Shown piece by piece: positions 23,495 through 34,151 of a DNA stretch of 64,000 nucleotides. This DNA comes from Cadophora sp. MPI-SDFR-AT-0126. Taxonomy: Eukaryota; Ascomycota; Leotiomycetes; Helotiales; Ploettnerulaceae. How positions within the stretch are numbered: the first letter of the stretch is position 1; each line of letters begins with the position of its first letter. A model generated the notes under the pieces. That model had not been told where the DNA came from. It made no database searches and saw only the letters and a program-made list of their open reading frames with translations. The stretch spans positions 372,001-436,000 of the forward strand of contig JAGMVK010000007.1 of assembly GCA_020747065.1 (NCBI GenBank), in the 5' to 3' direction. The position numbers were made by a program, and so were the translations under genes.

Positions 23495-24444
23495 CTATTT
23501 AAAGCCATGTTGAGTCGGGCCGCTGGGGTTGATTCCTTCGAGATCAATATAGACAGAACTCGATTTCATGTCCCCAATGTACCACTTCGAGCAGATAACA
23601 AGAACTATTATCATTGGGAGTCCGTCGAAAGCATAGATTGGCCACTCATGCTGGAGCAAATATGAATCTTCTACTTCGGGGTTAGCGTTTGCCAGTCTGT
23701 AATCCAAATTTGGATTTTGACTTACTTCCCATCGCGTATTCAATGACACGGAACAGGTTTCGTAGAGTAATCAGAATACTGACTCTGTATAACATGAGCA
23801 TGAACTGGTCCAAGCTCATGTCAGTACCAAGAGACTGTCCAGTTGGCCGTGCGCGGATGCGTTTGTGGAAAACCACAGCGACGACGAGAAAGAACGCAAA
23901 AACGACTATTTGGATAAGCAGTCCACTGAGAATGAGGTTCTGTCCCAATTTTCTGGAGGACATTGTATCTGCACCGGAAAGTATCGCGCCACCTCCAGCT
24001 TGTATTAAGAAACATAAGATGTCTCCTCCGACGAAAACTTTTGTGACCCATGTAACGCGAACCACCGAGTGGCTTTCAGCACCGACGGCTCGAATCAGGC
24101 GACTGAGGATCATGTAGACCGAAGCTGCGAAGAAGATAGGTGCGAGTAGGATAAGTAGAGATTGGAAGAGGTATGGCAATAGAATATCGGGTTTCTTATT
24201 CCCCACTGCTCTTGCGCCAAATCCAATCACTTCAACTGTTGAAATGGTCAGTGATGAATGACCAAATATTGCGTTGTGGGGGAGCCTGACAGAATCCTCC
24301 TATGACCAAAGGGATGCAGAACCAGGTTCGTGTTTTAAATAGTCGGGAGGTATGGTAAATGCTCAAGATAGCGAAAGTCAAGCTGAAAATAACAGCAGCA
24401 GCCAGAGAAGGCTCATATTCCCAGTATTTAGAGAATTCACCCAT
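23495..24444 (-). CDS. RTA1-like 7TM protein (copy A)
   Basis: Three exons: 24444-24291 (154 nt), 24235-23726 (510 nt) and 23670-23495, with two 55-bp introns, giving 279 aa. The first intron starts gtcagg, the second gtaagt. RTA1 family marks: the Tyr-rich N-terminus WEYEPSLAAA, a TM1 FSLTFAILSIYH, RTWFCIPLVIGG, the split motif GGFFEVIGFGARAV, PYLFQSLLILLAPIFFAASVYMILSR, the loop KVFVGGDILCFLIQ, and the last pair RNLFRVIEYAMG and LLQHEWPIYAFDGLPM. Members of this fungal lipid-translocating exporter family (RTA1, RSB1, PUG1) sit in the plasma membrane and affect resistance to toxic lipids or aminocholesterol; the substrate here is unknown. An alternative acceptor three bases away would change only one residue. 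Confidence 0.92.
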
Positions 24445-24604
24445 GGTTGGTGGTAGGCACAAGTTAGGGACGAAGGGAATCTGGCTTTCTTTAGACGAGA
24501 ACGTCAATGTATGATGATAAAAGAAAGTGCGATGTGACAAGTATTTGACGAGATGAAAGACAAATGAATAGAAATGTATAATGGGGTTCGTTCCTGCCCT
24601 GCGC

Positions 24605-24611
24605 TTATAAA
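24605..24611 (-). promoter_or_regulatory. Possible TATA element of RTA1-like copy A
   Basis: TTATAA-type element about 160 bp upstream of the start codon. Position is compatible with a fungal core promoter, but no transcript start is known. Confidence 0.3.
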
Positions 24612-24784
24612 TCAGCAGGAGGAGTAGAGAAGGAAACGGTACGTTGTACGCGGAACGAGACCGAGCCTCCTCTACCTGCCATCCAATAATTCCTCCGCTT
24701 GGAACACTTCCGAAAATAATTCGATCTGCCAAGATGCCAAGCTAGCAAGCGGCCAGGAGGCTGATGTATTAGGTTTCCAGACGG

Positions 24785-24802
24785 GAGCGAGAACGAGAAC
24801 GG
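24785..24802. repeat. GAACGN hexamer repeat, 3 units, upstream of RTA1-like copy A
   Basis: Three adjacent hexamers (gagcga, gaacga, gaacgg) about 340 bp upstream of the start. The same hexamer is repeated ten times upstream of copy B, in the same orientation relative to the gene. Confidence 0.6.
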
Positions 24803-26383
24803 TAGTAAGAGTTATCCAAAAACATGACAAGCGCCAGGATCTGAGTCGTACTATGTTCTTTTTTTTGCTTCCACGCCTTTGACGGATCAACTAATGGCCA
24901 TTATTTGTAGACAGCTTCGTTCTCCGGTTGTGATTAACCACGAGCCACGAGCCAGTGATGTTGTGGGAAGCATGATCGATTGAAACTTCTCAAATAAATT
25001 TCTCTGTTGCCTTCTTTACGGAGAGTTTGAGGGATTACCTTCCCATAAGACTTGGCAACGATTACTTCGTGTCTGTCTGAACATGGATCTCAGCCCCGTT
25101 CGCTTCATGCCATTTGTCCCACAAACTGCGGTAACAGTGGAATTCGAGTCATCGTCTCGAAGCCACGTAATTGCAGGGTCAGAGACTATTACTTTTCAGT
25201 ACAGCTGCACCTGCAAGTAAAGCACAAAAAGGGTAAAACACACCGGGAACAGATCTTTCAAAAAATTGTACCCAGTTCAATAAACTTCGACTCTTAAATA
25301 TCATCCGGTAGCATATTTAACAAAGGTGTTGGAAACAATTTTTTTTTTTCGACGAAAAGAGACAACTGGCGGATGTAGCTCAATTCGCGTTAAAGTGAAG
25401 TAATTATAGCTGAATATGTGTGTCTTTTCCGTCCCAAGAAGCCGCGAATAAGATCATCGATACAGGTTATATCTTGGGCAGCGAGGGGTCTTCGTGGGAA
25501 AGGATTTACAGGCAGTGCCGATTAAATTAATGCTACAAGTGCCAGAAGCACGGCTACACGTGAAGCTCGTGCTGCTCGTGCTGAATGAGCACAGCCTGTT
25601 ACTACTGTACAGAAGCACATAATTCGATAGTCCTTTCTGTGGTGTCCCACCGGTATATGCGCTTGTTTGCTAACAGCGCGGGAGATTGTGAGGGGCTAGG
25701 GGCGATGGCACTTCGATAAGGTGTGGAGCAGTGTTACAGGTTAGTATGATCTGACATTCGAACAGCCCATCTTGATAGGCTGCTTCAAGCCCACCGTTTT
25801 GGACGGTCGGAAATGCGAGAGAGAGTATTTTAAACCGATGGTTGCAGGACTACTAGAGGCGGGCGAGCTGGTGGGGAAAAGACAAGAGATACATACTTAT
25901 ATTTGAGAATTCTAGCCCTACTGTTCAGATTCTGTATCCAGTAGGACCCAAGAGAGGTGCCAAAAACGGTTCTGAGATGGTATTGGTTGTCATAGCCCCC
26001 CGGGTTGCTCCCAGCTCCCTGATAAAAGCGTTCTCGGCATTCAAGCATGTCTATGTGGCCGAGACAGATGCCATGGGATACCGTCCACAGTAGATTCAAC
26101 ATACTGAATGGACGCAAAGGTATGGAGGCTTGCAAGAAGGCTTTTAAGATAGTTGATATTCTAAGTACATGGAAACGACTCGGCATTAACACATCAAGAT
26201 TACAATGATCAGATCCAACGCGCTTGCATCTATTACACAACTTACCCAATCCGCAATTCTATAGATATGAAATCAAAATGCTCCCCTCTCGTATAAGAAA
26301 CCCTCACTCTTATGCTCAAGGCGAGAAGCATCTCCGTAGCAGGCGGTCTCAAGGCTCAGCTGCCCTTGCACTAAAAAACGCTC

Positions 26384-27305
26384 TCAGACGCGCGTATTCA
26401 GTTCAACATTTGTCTTCTCCGTGTCTTCCACACGCCCTACATGCCACAGCACACAGATAGCCACCACGACAGCCATCGGAAGCGCATCCAAGACATAGAT
26501 CGGCCACTCTCTAGAGAGGAAATATCCTTGTTCTATGAGACATTTAGAAACTGGTTTTTAATCTTGCATTAGGCTGGGGGGATACATACCTCCTTGAGCA
26601 TATTCGATAACACGAAACAGATTTCGTAGGGTGATCAGGCCGCTAACAAGGTATAGCTCAACCAGGAATCTCTTCCACCTGAACGTAGTTGAGAGCGAGA
26701 TGGGCGTTGGGGCGCGGAGTATGCGTCTGTGGAAGATCATACTAACAACCAAGAAGAAAGAGAAGATGATGATCTGAATGATGAGTCCGATCAAGATAAT
26801 CATCTCCCCTGTGTCTCTTGTCTTCTTTGTTTTTGCCGAAGCAAGAAAGGCAGCACCGACCATTTGCATGAGGAAGCAAAAAATATCGCCCCCGACAAAG
26901 ATCTTGGTGACCCAATTCACACGTATGATTGAATACTCCTGCCCTCTTGTTGCTCGAATCAGACGGCCGAGTATCATGTATACCGAGGCGGCAAAAAGAA
27001 TCGGTGCAAGGAGGATGAGGAGTGCTTGCAAGATGTATGGGAGTAGGGTGTATTGGTTTTTGTTTCCAACGGCGCGACAAGCGAACCCAACAACCTCGAC
27101 TACCCAAGTAAATTAGGATGTTGGCTTCTTATCGACAAATTGGGTACTTACAGATGGCTCCGATGAAAACTGGCAGACAGAACCAAGTCCGAGCTTTGAT
27201 AAGGCGCCAGCCATGGAGGACTGTAAGAATGCCAAATATTATAGACGTAACGATCGCGAGGGCGAAAGATGGCTCGTAGTGGCTCCAGTAATTTTCTTTA
27301 GCCAT
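26384..27305 (-). CDS. RTA1-like 7TM protein (copy B)
   Basis: Three exons: 27305-27152 (154 nt), 27099-26590 (510 nt) and 26532-26384, introns 52 and 57 bp, giving 270 aa. Exons 1 and 2 have exactly the lengths of copy A and the introns sit at the same codons, so the two genes arose by duplication. Motifs: YEPSFALAIVTSIIFGILT, ARTWFCLPVFIGAIFEVVG, LPYILQALLILLAPILFAAS, TKIFVGGDIFCFLMQM, LRNLFRVIEYAQG and YFLSREWPIYVLDALPM. As in other RTA1-family proteins, seven helices are expected at the plasma membrane, with a role in lipid movement or stress resistance. The C-terminus is shorter than in copy A and charged. Protein divergence between the copies is large, so the duplication is not recent. 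Confidence 0.93.
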
Positions 27306-27385
27306 GGTTGGTGGTTGTGTTGTGAAGAAGAACGTATTGAGAAACTAGATTGGCAAAGTGAAGGCAACGAGGGCAGTATGCCCGC

Positions 27386-27392
27386 TATATAT
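27386..27392 (-). promoter_or_regulatory. Possible TATA element of RTA1-like copy B
   Basis: TATATAT about 81 bp upstream of the start codon. Plausible core promoter element; not tested. Confidence 0.35.
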
Positions 27393-27561
27393 GTATTCAT
27401 TTGCCAGGCCATTCTTACCAGGTACGAAGCAATGATAGCCAGCCGTCATGTTTCCTGTCGAATTCGAAGGACTTCAGACATAGGACGACAGACAGACATA
27501 CTGTCCTTGGCAAGTTGCCAAAACCGACTTAAAGTGCGCGTCTGAAACTCTAAATTAGCGA

Positions 27562-27621
27562 GAACGTTGACGTGAACGAGAACGTGAACGTAGCCGGGAA
27601 CGAGAACGGGAACGAGAACGA
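27562..27621. repeat. GAACGN hexamer repeat, 10 units, upstream of RTA1-like copy B
   Basis: Sixty bases made of ten consecutive hexamers; eight fit GAACGN and two (tgacgt at 27568, agccgg at 27592) are variants. It lies ~257 bp upstream of the start codon. It could be a slipped microsatellite or a cluster of regulator sites; the presence of the same unit upstream of copy A favours inheritance with the duplication. Confidence 0.8.
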
Positions 27622-28003
27622 GCACCAATGACAGAAGCCGCTGGGGAAAATTACTCCACACCAACGGTTAGCAGTGATCCCTGGAGAATGAAACTCCTCC
27701 AAATCATTCGGGAGACTGAAAAGGGGTTGCTTACTGTCAAGGGCGGATGAACTGCTCTCCGTGGCATTGTAGCTCAAGTGTAGAAAGAGAAAAAAATCAT
27801 AATATTCAATTGGAACGATGGTAAAATCTAGGTGAACCCAATCTTTTTCTTTTACTAATAATTACAGTAAAGTGAGTGCACTTACTGGTAGAACCGCAAG
27901 AGGGCACGGGACTTCAAGTGATTAGGTATCCCGAGGATCTGGGAATAGCTTCGAGTCGACAAACGGCGAGACCTATTGGATCACAGTAATGACACCTCGG
28001 ACA

Positions 28004-28043
28004 ACACAGCACAACACAGCACAACGCAGCACAACACAGCGCA
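28004..28043. repeat. 10-bp tandem repeat ACAACACAGC, 4 units
   Basis: Four near-perfect copies of the decamer; the third has one G for A. About 750 bp upstream of the Zn2Cys6 start codon. Confidence 0.75.
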
Positions 28044-28595
28044 AATAAACATGGCAAGCAAGATTTGGGGACTGTGTTACGACAAACCTGCAGTTGCGTC
28101 GACTTCGATTCAATGGAACCAACCAGCCCGTGATCAATGATAGTCAAAGTCTAAGAGATGAGGTGCAATGTATTATGGCCCGTCCGGTTTTTGACGGTAC
28201 TCCGTAAGTTATTTTTCAGAAAGTATGGTACAAAGTAGCTTAGGGGTATCATCCCCCAACCCCACCCTGCCTTCATCTTTTGAAAAAGGAGGTAGTTGAA
28301 GGTAACTTTTGAGCCAAGAGATTGGAAAATCTCGAAAATCTCGAATATCAAAAAGGAGTCGAAACTTGGCGCCAAGACAGGCTTCATGCGCAATCGGCGT
28401 GAAAAGAACCGACCCTTGTCCTACAACAGACTTCGCACGCATTTAACCTTTAAGTAACGTCTAAAGACAATGGGAAGCCTCCGTCTCACCGAATCCTCAG
28501 GTTACACTGCCTGCCTGAGCTTCGTCATCCCATGCGGCTTTGAAAAATGCCAAGCCATGGAACATTCCGCAACTTTTTGACGTCTTACCAGCTGG

Positions 28596-28645
28596 GGTAA
28601 GGTACGCTAAGGTAAGGTAAGGTAGGGTAAGGAAAGGAAAGGTTA
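28596..28645. repeat. GGTAA-type pentamer repeat upstream of Zn2Cys6 gene
   Basis: A run of GGTAA and near variants (ggtacgctaa, gggtaagg, ggaaagg) about 150-200 bp upstream of the start codon. Low complexity; may be a promoter element or simple slippage. Confidence 0.6.
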
Positions 28646-28792
28646 AAAAAATTAACCTTAGAAGTGAGGCTGAGGCCAGAAAATGGCGTGCAGTCCGCGT
28701 GTCTTCGCTTGGCGCGTCTACTAATATCCGAGCTCCTGCAAGATGTCAGTCAACTTGATGTCCAGCACGTCACGATTTATATCCACCAGACT

Positions 28793-29986
28793 ATGGCACC
28801 GAAACCGAGACGCGTACATACTAAATCACGCTATGGATGCGATCATTGCAAGCATCGGCGTGTTAAGTGCGATGAGAGGAAACCAAGCTGCACAAATTGT
28901 AGCACGCGGGATTTAGAATGTCATTACTCGCGACCAGCCCGACCATCAGCATCCGGGCCTCAAATGGACTCAAGCTCGAATGCACAAAGTCCTGCATCTT
29001 TTGGATCTACCTCACCCTCGGCTGGTTTCTCAACGGATCCATTAGGATTTGGCCCATATGCATATCAAGGGGACAGCTTGAACTTGCCCTTTCGCACGTC
29101 AACACGGCAAAGAGAGCTGGAGCTGATGCACTATTGGTTCACAAAAACATCCAGCAGCTTTACAACGGATCACACTGATCTCTTTCGAGGCCATGCCGTG
29201 GAAGAGGCCCTGAAGCACGAACACCTCGCGGATTCCATCTTCGCACTCGCGTCTCTCCATATAGCGAGCGAGACTATCGACCCGGTTTCTGCAGCCGCCT
29301 ATGTCAGTGTGGCGCTGCGGTACCAGAACAACGCAGTCTCATCCTTTCGCTCTGCCCTACAAAGCGTGACGCAGTCGAACTGTGACGCCCTTTTCTTTTC
29401 CTCAGTCTTGATTGTGGCATGTGCGATGGTTTCGCCTCTCCTCCCTGCTGGCGCCCACGATGCAGTAAGATCGCCTTTAGAGAGCATGCTACTGTCATAC
29501 GACTTTCTCAATGGTGTGAGATCTGTTATAGATATCAGCCGCCAGTGGCTCGAAAGCGGCCCTTGCAGAGACATCTTCATGGCCCGACGGCGTTTGCAGA
29601 CTCCAGTGGCGGACGAGTTCAAGGGTCCATTCCAGCGGCTCCAAAAGCTCAATAACACATGCATTGGGCCCGCCAACCCTCTCTACGAGACTTACCAACA
29701 TGCGATACAGCAACTCGAAAGGTGCTTCCTGGAGGGTAGGACTTCAGCAGTGGTGGCTTGGTTGGTTCAGGCAGGAAAGGATTTTGTGACCGCTTTGCAG
29801 AAGGGAGAGCGGATGGCGTTGATGATTTTCATGTACTGGGGTGTCCTTCTCGATAGATCGGATGAGATGTGGTGGGCAAAGTATTCGGGGAAGCGGATTG
29901 TAGAAGAGTTGTTCGGAAACTTCGATGGGTATGGTAATGACTGGGAGGAGGCTACGAAATGGGCATCGGTGCAGGTTGGGTTGTAA
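28793..29986 (+). CDS. Zn2Cys6 transcription factor, sterol-uptake-control type
   Basis: Single exon, 397 aa from the ATG at 28793; the frame is open 43 codons upstream but has no earlier ATG close to a family-like start. Residues ~12-40 hold the binuclear zinc cluster: CDHC, KHRRVKC, six residues, CTNC, six residues, C, that is C-x2-C-x6-C-x6-C-x2-C-x6-C, preceded by SRYG. The spacing and the G-C-x2-C-K-x-R-R-V-K-C-D-E context match the UPC2/sterol uptake control group. A Ser/Pro-rich linker follows, then a helical region from ~100 to the end (RELELMHYWFTKTSS, and near the C-terminus ALMIFMYWGVLLDR) like the effector domain of that group. Nuclear regulator; targets unknown. The adjacent RTA1-like pair, a family tied to sterol/lipid stress, is a tempting but unproven target. 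Confidence 0.9.
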   Translation: MAPKPRRVHTKSRYGCDHCKHRRVKCDERKPSCTNCSTRDLECHYSRPARPSASGPQMDSSSNAQSPASFGSTSPSAGFSTDPLGFGPYAYQGDSLNLPFRTSTRQRELELMHYWFTKTSSSFTTDHTDLFRGHAVEEALKHEHLADSIFALASLHIASETIDPVSAAAYVSVALRYQNNAVSSFRSALQSVTQSNCDALFFSSVLIVACAMVSPLLPAGAHDAVRSPLESMLLSYDFLNGVRSVIDISRQWLESGPCRDIFMARRRLQTPVADEFKGPFQRLQKLNNTCIGPANPLYETYQHAIQQLERCFLEGRTSAVVAWLVQAGKDFVTALQKGERMALMIFMYWGVLLDRSDEMWWAKYSGKRIVEELFGNFDGYGNDWEEATKWASVQVGL

Positions 29987-31429
29987 ATATATGTTATTCT
30001 CTTTGGAATGGCCCAAATTCGTATTTGTAAAGTGAAATCGCGAGAAGTGTGTATGAATTACACGTGCTTGAACGTTAGCCTCGCAATGACGGTAGAGATA
30101 TCCGTAGGCTGTTCAGCCTGCTTCACGTCTACTGGACAATTGCATAGTCAAACGAGGCGAACTGGTATGCATCTCTTCTCCATGAATTCCAGTACATTAC
30201 GCATAACGCTGCAGCCAACACCTTTGTATGTGTAACTTGTCACTACTTTATTCCTCTTTTTCCTTGTGATGTATTTTCTTCGAAGTGCAACTTTCCGTAG
30301 TACAATTGTTATTGTCATCAAACTCTCGATATGTCTGGTCATGTTTCAGTGATGACTTCCTGACCTCGCAAATCCGAAGATCCTTAATGAATCAGGGACT
30401 CGGGGCTAGTCCCAAAACCGAAGGCTTCATAGGGCTGGCGATTCTCATGCTTAAAACATGCTTAAATTTAGTTTACTACCCTCCGTATGGGTCACCTATG
30501 TCCAAACATGGACTTCAGCCACAAACGTAATCGGCAAATCGGTACTGCTTTATTCGTGATTACCTGGATTAATGTCTAGTTGGATGATGAAGTTGTTGCG
30601 AATGGTGATTGTTTACTCGGAGGGCAGCCACACTCAGCCTCAGCCCCACTTGCGTTGATTGTTGACGAATCAGAGGCGCTGACATGATTGTGGAACCTTT
30701 CCTGCGCTAATTCTGTGGACGGGCGCGAGCTAGCTTTAACCTTACTTCTTACAGTACCGTGTCTGTCAACATCAACAAGCCAAAAAAAATACAATCTTGC
30801 GCTTTGCTACGCAGGCAAGATTGAATGGCTCGCACCTATTTTAATGGCAGAAGTGCCCAACGACATGTTTGTTTTTCTCCCTCACTCGTGTTACTTTAAC
30901 ATACGAGGGAGATACCCGCGCCGCCCCCTGTTGCTTACCGACCTCGTATCACCCCCAGCTCAGCTTAGCTGGAATGCGAGCAGCCCAAAACATGCTAGCC
31001 ATTCTCTTGGGGGTGGAACGAAAGGTTATCTTTAATCTCTTCGAGAGCCTTCCCCTGGCTTTATATGCTGTGCCCCTCTTCGCCCCCGGTGCCTCATGGA
31101 TCTCGCAACCCCAAGTGACGACTTGTAATCCGTCTTCGAGCATCGTGAACATAGTGTCAGTTCATCGGACACGAGGGACACAGCCGCACAGATAACCAGG
31201 GCCTCCCCACGATACGAGGCGGAACATTGTGGTCTGTTTACGACAACGCGCTCGAACGGCTTCGACAATTTCCCTGCAATCGCGCAGTCATCTCGGATTA
31301 TTACAGTCGAAGCAGCATCGCGTATATGGAGGCATATAAGAGCGTGTAACGATCCGCTGAATTTGTAGTCGGCAGTCTAAGAACAGGTAGCACTTGCAAC
31401 AGTCTGCCGCGAGAGACACGGTAGAGGGA
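29987..31429. other. Intergenic spacer
   Basis: Downstream of the Zn2Cys6 gene and upstream of the GH5 gene. Frames of 67-115 codons overlap on both strands near 30.7-31.2 kb without motifs. A TATA-like stretch (gcatataag) lies near 31332-31340, about 90 bp upstream of the GH5 start. Confidence 0.5.
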
Positions 31430-33317
31430 ATGTTCAGCGCCGCAAATAGCACGGAGAGGCTCCATGCAACGACGGCTGTAGGAGCAGGAGATGATGGAGG
31501 AATCCTGGAGAAGAAGAGGAAGATAAGACCGCTTTGTGAGTTGGTTATGGTCCCCCGACTAAGACAGATCTTAACAAGTGGTAGGGCTTTGGATCGCAGG
31601 TGTCATAGCAATCCTCGCAATCGCGGGGGCGGTCGTGGGAGCTCTCATTGCGAAGGATGTCATAAATGTTCACTCAAAACCAACGCAAGCTACAGTCGCT
31701 GCAGCAGAGAACACCGGATCATCCTCCACGACTTCCGCGTCTGCATCTCAGACATCTGGGGGATCTACAAGCGAGACTTCTGGTTCTTCAGGTTCCTCAA
31801 GTGCGACTTCTACTACATCTTCGAAGACTTCTAGTACATCCTCTAAAACTACATCCAAAGCCACCAGTACAGCAACGTCATGCCCAAGTCCCGATGACAT
31901 TCCCTCGAAAGCGAAAGACACATGGATGGACCCAACATCATGGCTGGATTTGACGGGCTTCAACTGCACTTTTACGGATGAGACGGTGGGCGGTCTTCCC
32001 ATCGTGGGCCTAAACTCGACCTGGGATAACTCCAAGCAAGCGAACTCAAACGTCCCTCCTCTAAGCAAACCGTGGGGCTCCTACAGTAACAAGCCTTTTC
32101 GTGGTGTAAGTATAGGAGGATGGCTCGCTCTTGAACCCTTCATTACCCCTTCACTGTTCGAGTCCGATTCGAGCTTGAGGGACGAGTACTCCCTGTGCAA
32201 AAAGCTTGGACCAGAGAAAGCCGCGTTGACGTTGGAAAAACACTACGCTACTTTCATCACGGAAGATGACTTCAGAGCCATTGCTGCGGCAGGTCTGGAC
32301 CACATACGGATCCCTTTTTCGTATTGGGCAGTGAAGACATTTGACGACGATCCGTATGTGTTTGGCGTCTCGTGGCGCTATCTTCTTCGTGGCATCGAGT
32401 GGGCGCGCAAGTACGGTCTCCGCGTGAAGCTCGACCTTCACGGCGTGCCGGGCAGCCAGAACGGGTGGAATCATAGTGGGCGAGATGGAAAAATCAACTG
32501 GATAAGCGGCCCAGATGGTAGCACCAACGCCCAACGGACGCTGGATATCCATGCTCAGCTGTCCAAATTCTTCGCTCAGGACCGCTACAAGAATATCGTG
32601 GCTTTCTATGGTCTCGTTAATGAACCGGCCATGTCTATCCCAATAGATGACCTCGTCGCCTGGACACAGGAGGCGTATCAGATTGTCCATGACAATGGGG
32701 TCAGCGCTACTCAGGTCTTCAGCGAGTCGATGCGTGGCCTGTCGCCCTGGCATGGAAAATTAACAGGGTATGGGGATGCCCTTGCCCTCGATGTCCACGA
32801 ATACACCATTTTCGACAACGCCCTGCTCAAGCTCTCGCACACGGATCGCATTTCGTTTGCCTGCAAAACATGGGCGGACCAGCTCAGCGGTGGTATGAAC
32901 CCAGCAACCGGCTACGGTCCAGTCATGGTGGGCGAATGGTCCCAAGCAGACAGCGACTGTGCGATGTGGCTGAACGGCGTCGGTACAGGCGCTCGTTGGA
33001 GCGGGACATTCGGAGATTCAACCACGCCCAGATGTCCGACCCAGGACAACCAATGCAACTGCGACATGGCCAACGCCGACTCATCGACCTTCACTCCGGA
33101 GTACAAGCTGTTCCTTCAGACTTGGGCTGAAGCACAGATGTCTACGTTTGAGAAGTCGTGGGGTTGGTTCTACTGGACCTGGAAGACTGAGTCGACGCCT
33201 TTGTGGAGCTACCAAGCTGGTTTGCAGGGCGGCTACATGCCTGCTGTTGCGTATGAGCGGAGTTGGGACTGCTCTCAGCCTATTCCCAGTCTCGGGAGTT
33301 TGCCAGAATTTTACTAA
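31430..33317 (+). CDS. Membrane-anchored GH5 exo-beta-1,3-glucanase (exgD-like)
   Basis: Two exons, 31430-31535 and 31585-33317, across a 49-bp intron (gtgagt donor, gtggtag acceptor), giving 612 aa. The short cytoplasmic N-terminus ends with KKRKIRPL and is followed by one hydrophobic helix (LWIAGVIAILAIAGAVVGAL), making a type II membrane protein. A ~70-residue Ser/Thr-rich linker comes next, then the GH5 domain: FRGVSIGGWLALEPF, HIRIPFSYW, KLDLHGVPGSQNG, YGLVNEPAMS with acid/base E382, LDVHEYTIF, and VMVGEWSQ with nucleophile E486. The order matches the fungal glucan 1,3-beta-glucosidase D type, which trims cell-wall beta-1,3-glucan. Upstream exons extending the cytoplasmic part are possible, since homologues are often longer. 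Confidence 0.9.
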
Positions 33318-34151
33318 GGCCATCTCTAGAAATATGAGCACCGGCGTGTGGGGATTTTGGAGGAATGTGATCAGATGGCGATCTCGGACGTTGATGTCTG
33401 GTAGAATTTTGTCCTGGTATATTGTATAATATGTAGTACCTAATTTTGAAGAATCTTTGCTTTGGAATATAGAAAAGGGCAACTTTGGAAAGCTAAGGAA
33501 AGGGAGGGGAGGGGAGGGAAGGGGAAGGAACTCTAGCCTAGAGGTTCAACCGGGATATCCGACAGGAGAGCAATGGATATGCGTTATGGGATGGTAACGC
33601 GTGTATTGCTTACATGCCGACAACGGAGAATTTGACCAGACCATAATTCATATTGTCCAATTGATAATGTTGTTCCTTCGGGGCTGAATAACTCTCTGTC
33701 TATGAGTCTGCACTGAGGAAATGGAATTCCCATAATTGTTAGAAGAGAAGTGTGATCGATGGATGGCGGTAGGAGTTCAAGTCAGCTAAACACAGAACAT
33801 GAGGCTAGCACTTAGTTGTAGATCTGCAGGGCATTTGCACAGGCTACAGGAAACATTCTTTTCCGCGCGGTAGTGAAGTATGAAATATTTATCCGTTCAT
33901 TCGGCCATTCTTCTATCTAGACTGGTCTTCATGATGTTGGTCGAAGTCCCGATATCCTCTCGCCTGTCCATGAAACTCCCCTTCTTCTACCCTCCCATTC
34001 ATCTCCCAATCTCCCCAGTACCTGCCCGCTCTGGGAACGTCATCTCAACACCGTTAGCAATGAGCCTCAGCTTCACCACCCTAGATCCTCAACTTATTTC
34101 TTAGATTATTAGCCATCATTGCTTGATGCTTCGTCGATAACATCGTCTTCT
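33318..34151. other. Convergent intergenic region
   Basis: Between the 3' ends of the GH5 gene and a minus-strand 2EXR gene. Contains the G-rich tract listed next. Otherwise nothing recognised. Confidence 0.5.
33502..33524 (+). repeat. G-run tract, potential G-quadruplex
   Basis: Five runs of 3-4 G separated by one or two A, about 185 bp after the GH5 stop codon. This fits the usual four-run G-quadruplex pattern. Could affect 3' end formation, but no evidence here. Confidence 0.6.

Larger units (their letters stand above)
24445..26383. other. Intergenic region between tandem RTA1-like genes
   Basis: About 1.9 kb with the copy A promoter at the left and the copy B 3' end at the right. Includes an A/T run near 25338-25350. 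No gene, tRNA or transposon end recognised; the tRNA-like string near 25370 was rejected. Confidence 0.5.
27306..28792. other. Divergent promoter region with several tandem repeats
   Basis: Between the minus-strand RTA1-like gene and the plus-strand Zn2Cys6 gene. Holds the GAACGN array, an ACAACACAGC array and a GGTAA array, listed separately. No protein-coding gene seen; minus-strand frames around 28151-28442 overlap each other and lack motifs. Confidence 0.55.

Noticed and set aside
25370..25450. tRNA-like string (ggatgtagctcaattc)
   Set aside because: It resembles a tRNA 5' half, but no T-arm (GGTTCGA-type) or matching acceptor stem follows within 90 bases.
32151..32753. 200-codon minus-strand ORF
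   Set aside because: Antisense shadow of the GH5 catalytic domain.
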